A stretch of DNA of 64,000 nt from Symsagittifera roscoffensis (taxonomy: Eukaryota; Xenacoelomorpha; Acoela; Convolutidae). The notes under the pieces are model-generated. The model saw only the letters and a program-made list of their open reading frames with translations. It was not told the DNA's origin and made no database searches. Positions 59,501 through 64,000 of this stretch are shown here, one piece after another. Position 1 is the stretch's first letter. The number at the start of each line of letters is the position of its first letter. The stretch covers positions 24,414,303 through 24,478,302 of the forward strand of contig NC_087069.1 of assembly GCF_963678635.1 (NCBI RefSeq). The letters are read 5' to 3'. The position numbers and the translations under genes are program-made.

Positions 59501-62500
59501 GCAAAATAATGAATTTCGCTCCTTTTAATAAATCAATTATGGCATACAAGCTTCCTTGAGCCAATATGGAACGATTTTTAACAAGGATTGAATCTCTGCA
59601 AACGCGTTAATAGCGCGAAATATATCGCGCGTTAATTGTCCCAAATCGGCCAAAATGGTAACCTTTAAACCCCCATAACTTCACGAAAAATAATCACAGG
59701 TGAAATATCTTTTCAAATTTAAGCTCAAGACAACAAAATTACTTTTGAATGATATTAAAAATTCTGTCAAAGTAGGCTGGTTAAAAAGTTTTCAGAAGAA
59801 AAAAAACCCTCCCGAGCACAAATATTCCGTTAATTTCGTTACGAAAGTCGGAACAGTAATATTTTTTTTTGGGATTCCTGGCCTTTATGCCCCAATTTAT
59901 GCTGCCTAGTAATAAAATTTTTCTTCACCAATAAAAGCATAATTCATTGGTGAAAGCAAATATGTAGCCCCCATAGTAAAATAATCACAGCGTGGTGGGG
60001 CTCCAAATGTTTTCTACTAGGCTGGGGAGGGGGGGGGGGGCTCGCAATAATAAGGAACACCCAATCAAGGCTTAAGGCAATAGGAAATTTGCACTGAACC
60101 CCGCACCCCTTTCGCAACTGGGAAAATCAAAAACGAGATCCCAGTTTACCAATTGTGTCTTTCAGTGGATGGTCCTGACGCATCTTCCACTGGCACTGGC
60201 TTATGGGTACGCGTTACGGATGTTGGCGCCTTATTTCCAGCTGAGATTTATGGCAGGTAAAATATGATTTATCTAATATAATTTCAATTAAAACTGAAGT
60301 TTCGAACTCAAAACCAAGTTAACATCCTCCCCCTAAACGACCTGGGGGGAGGGGAGAATGTTAACTTGGTCTTTTATGAGTAGCAACAATTAATCAGCAA
60401 AAAAATGGTTCGACTGAAGCTATGAATCGACAAAAGCTATTCAACTTCGAAAGGTTTTCACTTTTATTTGGACTGCGTGCCAATGTCTAAGCCGCAAGCA
60501 ATGAGCGCGGGTCAAATTAGTCTCGAAATGGTGGTCGTTTTCAATAGATCCCCAATAACTAAAACTAATTTTTCTTGGAATCTCTCAAGAGCTTACAGGA
60601 AATATAAAAACTGTGTCAACATTCAGATGGCTAGGGTTGCCATTTAAATAGCCTGCTTTTAAAAAATCGTTTTTTTTCTTGGCAACGGAATAAAATGTTT
60701 TTTAATCATAAAGCAAGATTGTTAAATACATCGGATAAGAAATCCCTTAAATTTTTGAAGTTCTGCGTTAGAGGATTTTCAATCTGATCTATGTAAATAA
60801 TTTTTTTATCCGACCCCCTGCCGACCCAAAGGGTCCCCCTTTTGATACTTTTTAAGAAATCCATTTTTGGCCAACCGACCCTAAAATTTTTCTAGAGGCG
60901 CCTTTGGCGCCAATATATACTAAATTTGAGGGGGAGCGCGCACCAAAAAAAAAACGCAATTTTTCTGGCAAAGTTTGCCAAAAAATGCCCAAAAGTGCCC
61001 TTTTTTGGCCTGTTTTTTCAAACATTTACCTGCGCACACAAATTTGGCCCAAAACAGCGTCTTTTTATCTCGGAAAATCAATTTGGTCAACCTAAAAAAA
61101 GGTCGTCAAAATTTTCCAAAATTTTTTTTTGAAAATCCGCCACCCTCGAGAAAATCCTAGGTCCGCCCCTGCGGCCATCTCTAAAATAGTCCTCCAGTTC
61201 ACTTTGGAAATAATTTCAAGTAGTCCATTCTCTTTCTCCAAAGCGGGAGAAAGACCCATTTTGAAGGTAAAGCCATTTCCTGTATGGATTGCATCGTTGG
61301 AATCGTCCACGTAGATCGATTTAATTAGCTTGCGACCTTCTAGAACATTCTGTCTATCACTATATTTGTTCACAAATGACACACTCGCACCTAGTAAACG
61401 TTCTAAGTCAGATTTGAATTGATCTATTTCAGATCTAAATTTCAGATCTTAAATTTTGTTTAGTATCAGTCTTACAAAAACTGAGAAAAAAATGGACTTT
61501 ACACAATTAATAATCGATTATAATCTCTTTTTGAAATTAAATATAATCAATTATAAAACATGATAATCGCTTACAGTCGATCATTCTTTATCCGAGTTTC
61601 TAATTCATTTGTTTTGCAGAAAAGATCCATCATAATCTATGATAATTGCTTATAATCCTTTTTGTTTGCCCATTTTATCTTCGACCTTGCGCATTAATTA
61701 CTTATATTTTATGCTTTTCGTAGACGTTGGCTAAATGAAAAATGGGAAAATTGTTTTAACAAGTTTCAAATCAATTCAAGCTTATAACGTTTTTGTTTTT
61801 TCATTTCTTCTTGATTATAGTTGTTTCATGATGTACATTTTAGATTTTTTGACCACCAAAAAATCTGCATACTGCTTTAGTTTCATGATTTATATTCAAA
61901 AGTTATATTTCACCTACCGCGGGATTCTTTCAACTAAAAAGAAGGGATCTCTATCAAACTTTTGTTTCGTGGTAAAAGTTTGTGTTCAGATGAACCAAAG
62001 AGTGACAAGACATCTCTCTGAGAGATTTTTGACAGAAAAAAAATCTTATTTTCTAATATAATAAATTATAATAGATTATACGAGACTACAAGAGATTATA
62101 AGAGATTTTCGGAAAAAGTTTAATCAAATATAATTGATTTTATTTAATATAAGTCACGAAAAATCTTATCATTATAATGGATTATAAATTTTTTAAACAT
62201 CTAAATTTGTCGCTTGTATTGAAATAGAGTTTTGATAAAAGCACAATTATATTTGTAATATAATCCATTATTTTCGCTTTATACTGAGTGCGGTAATGAT
62301 TAAGACGAGCTACTAGCAAGTACTCAGTAAAGTCTCAAAAGCGAGATTGCCGAAATATGTTTCCCCAATCATGACACGCATCGGACAAACATTGCACAAG
62401 CACACATTGAGCAAGCATAAATTTGATAGGCCTTCGAACAGTTTTTGAAAACTTTTCCACAAAGTTGAACAATAATATTAGTTCAAAAAAAAATGTTTAT

Positions 62501-64000
62501 GAAGTTATTCGGAACAAATTTCTTTACCGCTAGTTAATCTAAACATAATTGTGTATTGCAGAAACATCAAAAAGTTCAATTGTTTGCTCGAAATGCATAG
62601 AATATAATTGAACAAAGGGTTTCTCAGATCTAATTACAGATCTGAAACTTTTTATCTCAAGGTTATTTCAGATCTGAACGTTTCTATTTCAGATCAGAAT
62701 TTCAGATTTTCTTGTAAAGATATGAAATAAAGTTTTTCAGATCTGGGAATCAACTCCGGGAAGAAATAAAGAATTTCAGATCCATTTTCAAAACTCCAAA
62801 AAATGCCTGAAACGCTTTTTTTAAACATTTGCCTGCATCGCAAAATTTTGGCCAAAATAAGGTCTTTATAGTGATTTCTGAATTTTTTTGAAAACCCGAC
62901 CCCCCGACTTTTTTTTCACAGCTTTGGGTAAATGCCCGAGGTCAATCAAAATAAAAGAAACTAAACGTACGAAATCAAGCACTAAATCATCGAAAAATAT
63001 TTAAAGGAAAGCCCTGTTTTTCCTGACTGGAACAGCGTTAAAAGTTTTAAAAACTGAACCAACGTTGGTAATGATTATAAATAATAATTTCCAGCAGCTG
63101 TAATTCTAATGAATTTTGCCGGTTAAAAAATTTAATGAAATTAACCTGCGAGTTGGCCCGAACAAAGCAGTCGATAGATTTTATACTGTTACAGCTTAAA
63201 TTGAGAAATGCAGAATACAGAACTTTTTGCAAAAGTGCCTGCAGGTCTACGAAGATTTAAAGGCAGCAAGTGATTTCACAAAGATGAACAAAATAAAACA
63301 GGCACATGTTTTAGAGAAAAAAGTTAATAAAATATTTGATATGTAAAATCTAACTAACTTTTTATTTTTTGATAAAATTCTGTCAGCAGTTCAAGTTGAG
63401 TACGCAATAAATTTTACTTAGCTGAAGCTTAGCGGTTTTTTTTGAGATAATATACTGTAAATAAATCCGTTTATGATAGCCTTTTTAAATACGTAAATCG
63501 ATTTAGAACTCGACTTTAGGCTCAACTTTGGTAGGCAAACAACATAAAAATGAAATTTTTAATCAGAAAAAATTATTTGGTGCAGAAAATTCATTTATCC
63601 TTCTGGTGCAGAAAGTATATTTGTAGGCCAAACATCAAAACGAAGTCATTTGAAAAGCATGGTTAAAACTTTATTTCCACTATTTTCTACTGTTTGATAG
63701 TTTAGAAAATCTGTATATAACCTGTATGTAGTCTGTAAAAAATGAGCACACAAAACATCGTTAAAATCGATTTGAATTGTTTTTCATTACTCAAACTCGT
63801 AGGAAAACGGAAAAAAATTCAGAAAAAAGGATTTAAATTGATTTAGAGTCGATTGAAATGGATTTTTGTTCTATAAGTTGGGAACAAATTAAATCGATTT
63901 CAAATCAATTCAAATCGAATTTTCAAGTCCTTGCTACATTATCTGTATAAAATTGATTGCAAGCCATTTCTTTTCAGCAAGGGAACATCAAATAATCCGC
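47563..64000 (+). CDS. MBOAT1/2: MBOAT1/2-like acyltransferase paralogue, 5' part
   Basis: Exons: 47563-47810, 48206-48286, 49147-49295, 54660-54856, 55361-55405, 60166-60256, and probably 63978 onward. The six firm exons encode 270 residues with GT-AG introns and correct phases. Homology to human MBOAT1/2 and to the upstream gene is clear: WLQLPLDQ, SRVGENVRHLYS, MIWTQKITLLAWSIRDGQLP, PSFLAHISYLLGFLGYQ and EKYPSPN. Exons 2, 3, 5 and 6 have the same length as in the first gene. The catalytic Asn and His lie in exons to the right of the window, so activity cannot be judged. Introns are longer than in the first gene: intron 3 (5.4 kb) holds a LINE, intron 5 (4.8 kb) two DNA elements. Confidence 0.9.
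49570..53480 (-). mobile_element. Decayed non-LTR retrotransposon (LINE) in MBOAT gene 2 intron 3
   Basis: Minus-strand translation, with frameshifts and stops, shows in order: possible ORF1 remains (53480-52780); an AP-endonuclease-like part (about 51990-51640) with NIGSLSKKDDEL, ETWL and GGGVFVH; a reverse-transcriptase part (50800-50225) with LKVAKLISVFKEGN, FIDSKKAFDTVHHLF and GVPQKYFRGPLLFI..FNDI, where YEND stands in place of the catalytic YADD box; and a C-terminal part near 49900 (ILYYGVLAYAS-like). The order endonuclease then RT is that of Jockey/CR1-type LINEs. It is clearly inactive. It lies antisense to its host gene. Confidence 0.85.
54283..54352 (+). mobile_element. tRNA-derived SINE head in MBOAT gene 2 intron 3
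   Basis: A-box-like CACAGTGGTAACAGC and B-box-like CGAGTACGATTCCAGAC, then a run of T. Similar in design to the heads at 25010-25800. Confidence 0.5.
56419..57603. mobile_element. 1185-bp TIR element with ATTATAATCGATTATAAT palindromes
   Basis: The terminal repeats are CCCGCACTGGAGTTTCATG (left) and its exact inverse (right). Inside both ends are clusters of variants of ATTATAATCGATTATAAT, a self-complementary motif (56495-56650 and 57410-57580). The middle is a C-rich then strongly G-rich tract. There is no transposase frame and no target duplication was recognised. It lies in intron 5 of MBOAT gene 2. Confidence 0.8.
56970..57236 (+). repeat. G-rich tract with quadruplex potential
   Basis: Many runs of three to six G are spaced by short T/A/GT stretches, including direct repeats of GGGGTTTTGGAGTGGCG and of GGAGGTGGTAGAAGTAG. 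A C-rich stretch (56875-56945) precedes it. The G strand is the sense strand of MBOAT gene 2, so the intron RNA would carry it. The proline-rich frame on the other strand is an artefact of composition. Confidence 0.8.
57690..58080 (+). repeat. GCGGATTTAGG-family repeat, copy 2
   Basis: It starts with a doubled end phrase (GGCAGATTTAGGGGAAG, then GGCAGGTTTAGGGGAAGGGG), followed by ACCCAAAGGGGCC and a degraded GGCGCCAATATA-type centre. The right end is decayed. Confidence 0.6.
58260..58346. repeat. Inverted repeat with 22-bp arms
   Basis: TGACGTAACACAGTGCGACC (58260 onward) pairs with GGCCGCACTGTATTACGTCA (ending 58346), with two mismatches and a ~43-bp loop. Both arms carry a CRE-like TGACGTAA. 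It sits just upstream of the hAT transposase remnant and may be the end of that element or a separate fold-back. Confidence 0.7.
58421..58978 (+). pseudogene. hAT-family transposase remnant
   Basis: A plus-strand frame opens MAPTTKTPHSKAVNQYFAK, hits a stop at 58514, then continues as KKWEQFFQSTREIVVIKSL and ISDVRFLFDGFVVRYLEMQHYL. It shifts frame near 58760 into YPPTSKCVEHLFSQAKLLV followed by FRREIYLKDNQDLY. The VR.LFD..I..YP..HYL phrase and the PTS..VERLFS.AK..-type C-terminal dimerisation segment are hallmarks of hAT transposases. The catalytic centre is deleted and the frame is broken, so it is inactive. It lies in intron 5 of MBOAT gene 2. Confidence 0.8.
60313..60370. repeat. Short hairpin with CT-rich/GA-rich arms
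   Basis: ACCAAGTTAACATCCTCCCC pairs with GGGGAGAATGTTAACTTGGT across a short loop. It is located 56 bp after the exon 6 donor of MBOAT gene 2. The layout resembles the ends of the nested MITE at 20477-20676, but the sequence differs. Confidence 0.75.
60795..61176 (+). repeat. GCGGATTTAGG-family repeat, copy 3
   Basis: 5' truncated. It contains CTGCCGACCCAAAGGGTCCC and CCTTTGGCGCCAATATATAC, and ends AAATCCTAGGTCCGCCCCTG, the inverse of the family's start. This is the best preserved 3' end of the family in the window. Confidence 0.7.
61177..61382 (-). pseudogene. Reverse-transcriptase-like fragment (YVDD box), retroelement debris
   Basis: The minus-strand frame reads SFVNKYSDRQNVLEGRKLI followed by KSIYVDDSNDAIHTGNG. 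The YVDD box with a preceding ..LI.S.-type strand fits the catalytic palm of LTR-retroelement reverse transcriptases (BEL/Pao-like style). Only about 65 codons are visible, and the left side runs into the GCGGATTTAGG repeat, so it is a truncated, inactive copy. Assignment is tentative. Confidence 0.35.
61405..62785. repeat. Region bounded by TTTCAGATCTGAAA-like palindrome clusters
   Basis: Variants of the palindrome TTTCAGATCTGAAA cluster at 61405-61450 and again, more densely, at 62625-62785. They enclose a second palindrome family (61495-62300). The boundaries could be the subterminal zones of one element, but terminal inverted repeats were not resolved. Confidence 0.45.
61495..62300. repeat. 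Second cluster of ATTATAATCGATTATAAT-type motifs
   Basis: AATAATCGATTATAATC, ATAATCAATTATAA, ATCATAATCTATGATAATTG and similar lie at 61495-61660, and another set at 62060-62270. This mirrors the subterminal clusters of the element at 56419-57603, and the right edge carries a GAGTGCGG phrase. It is probably a decayed relative. The open frame at 61735-62061 between them has no recognised protein. Confidence 0.5.
62786..63764. other. Intron DNA of MBOAT gene 2, no feature seen
   Basis: AT-rich sequence with one phrase (TTTTTTGAAAACCCGACCCC near 62885) reminiscent of the GCGGATTTAGG repeat. Nothing else is supported. Confidence 0.4.
63765..63930. repeat. Cluster of AAATCGATTT-type palindromes
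   Basis: Repeated variants (AAATCGATTTGAATTG, AAATTGATTTAGAGTCGATT, AAATCGATTTCAAATC, AATTCAAATCGAATTTTC) lie within 165 bp. It ends 48 bp before the candidate exon 7. Confidence 0.6.
63978..64000 (+). CDS. MBOAT1/2: Candidate start of exon 7, MBOAT gene 2
   Basis: A good acceptor (CATTTCTTTTCAG) is followed by 23 nt open in the required phase, reading REHQIIR after the split codon. In MBOAT1/2 proteins this position often has DEHF-type residues. It is too short to be sure because the window ends here. Confidence 0.45.

Noticed and set aside
61735-62061. 108-codon frame as exon 7 of MBOAT gene 2
   Set aside because: Despite a few aromatic runs it lacks the expected YYF.W.LAE segment, and the acceptor nearby gives a stop in the required phase.

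Overview
The window is animal (metazoan) nuclear DNA. It is AT-rich and gene-poor. Protein-coding exons are short and separated by introns of about 0.2-5.3 kb, and introns and intergenic DNA are packed with short DNA transposons, tRNA-derived SINEs, LINE debris and tandem repeats. A cilium/flagellum gene (CFAP69) and two MBOAT1/2-type acyltransferases point to an invertebrate or basal chordate with motile cilia; the sequence alone does not fix the lineage.

Layout. 1-1740: GC-richer, frame-broken coding-like DNA that I do not recognise. 2389-9513: a 7.1-kb higher-order repeat array made of four copies (two shortened) of a ~2.25-kb unit. 9497-18628 (minus): complete CFAP69, 9 exons, 989 codons, whose last codons and poly(A) signal lie in the edge of that array. 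19556-21759 (plus): a divergently arranged 3-exon gene for a 2H-phosphoesterase-like protein (344 aa). 21.9-29.9 kb: intergenic, with SINE heads, a 0.9-kb tandem duplication and a fold-back element. 29948-40133 (plus): complete MBOAT1/2-like gene, 10 exons, 502 aa, with two GC-AG introns. 40.1-47.5 kb: intergenic, with a palindrome-rich terminal-inverted-repeat element, a 368-bp tandem duplication and a lysine-rich minus-strand reading frame. 47563 to beyond 64000 (plus): a second MBOAT1/2-like gene in tandem. Its first six exons are in the window and its catalytic exons are not; the introns hold a LINE, a 1.2-kb TIR element, a G-rich tract and a hAT transposase remnant.

How the genes relate. 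The two MBOAT genes are tandem paralogues: intron positions and phases agree throughout, and exons 2, 3, 5 and 6 have identical lengths (81, 149, 45, 91 nt). CFAP69 and the 2H gene start 927 bp apart on opposite strands and could share a promoter, but nothing links their functions. I saw no new multi-gene system. The most unusual material is repetitive: a small TIR-element family with 8-bp target duplications confined to the CFAP69/2H neighbourhood, a repeat array that supplies the 3' end of CFAP69, and several elements whose ends carry clusters of short perfect palindromes.

Exon joins were made by eye from splice consensus, reading-frame phase, paralogue comparison and remembered family similarity. 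No alignment or search was run.
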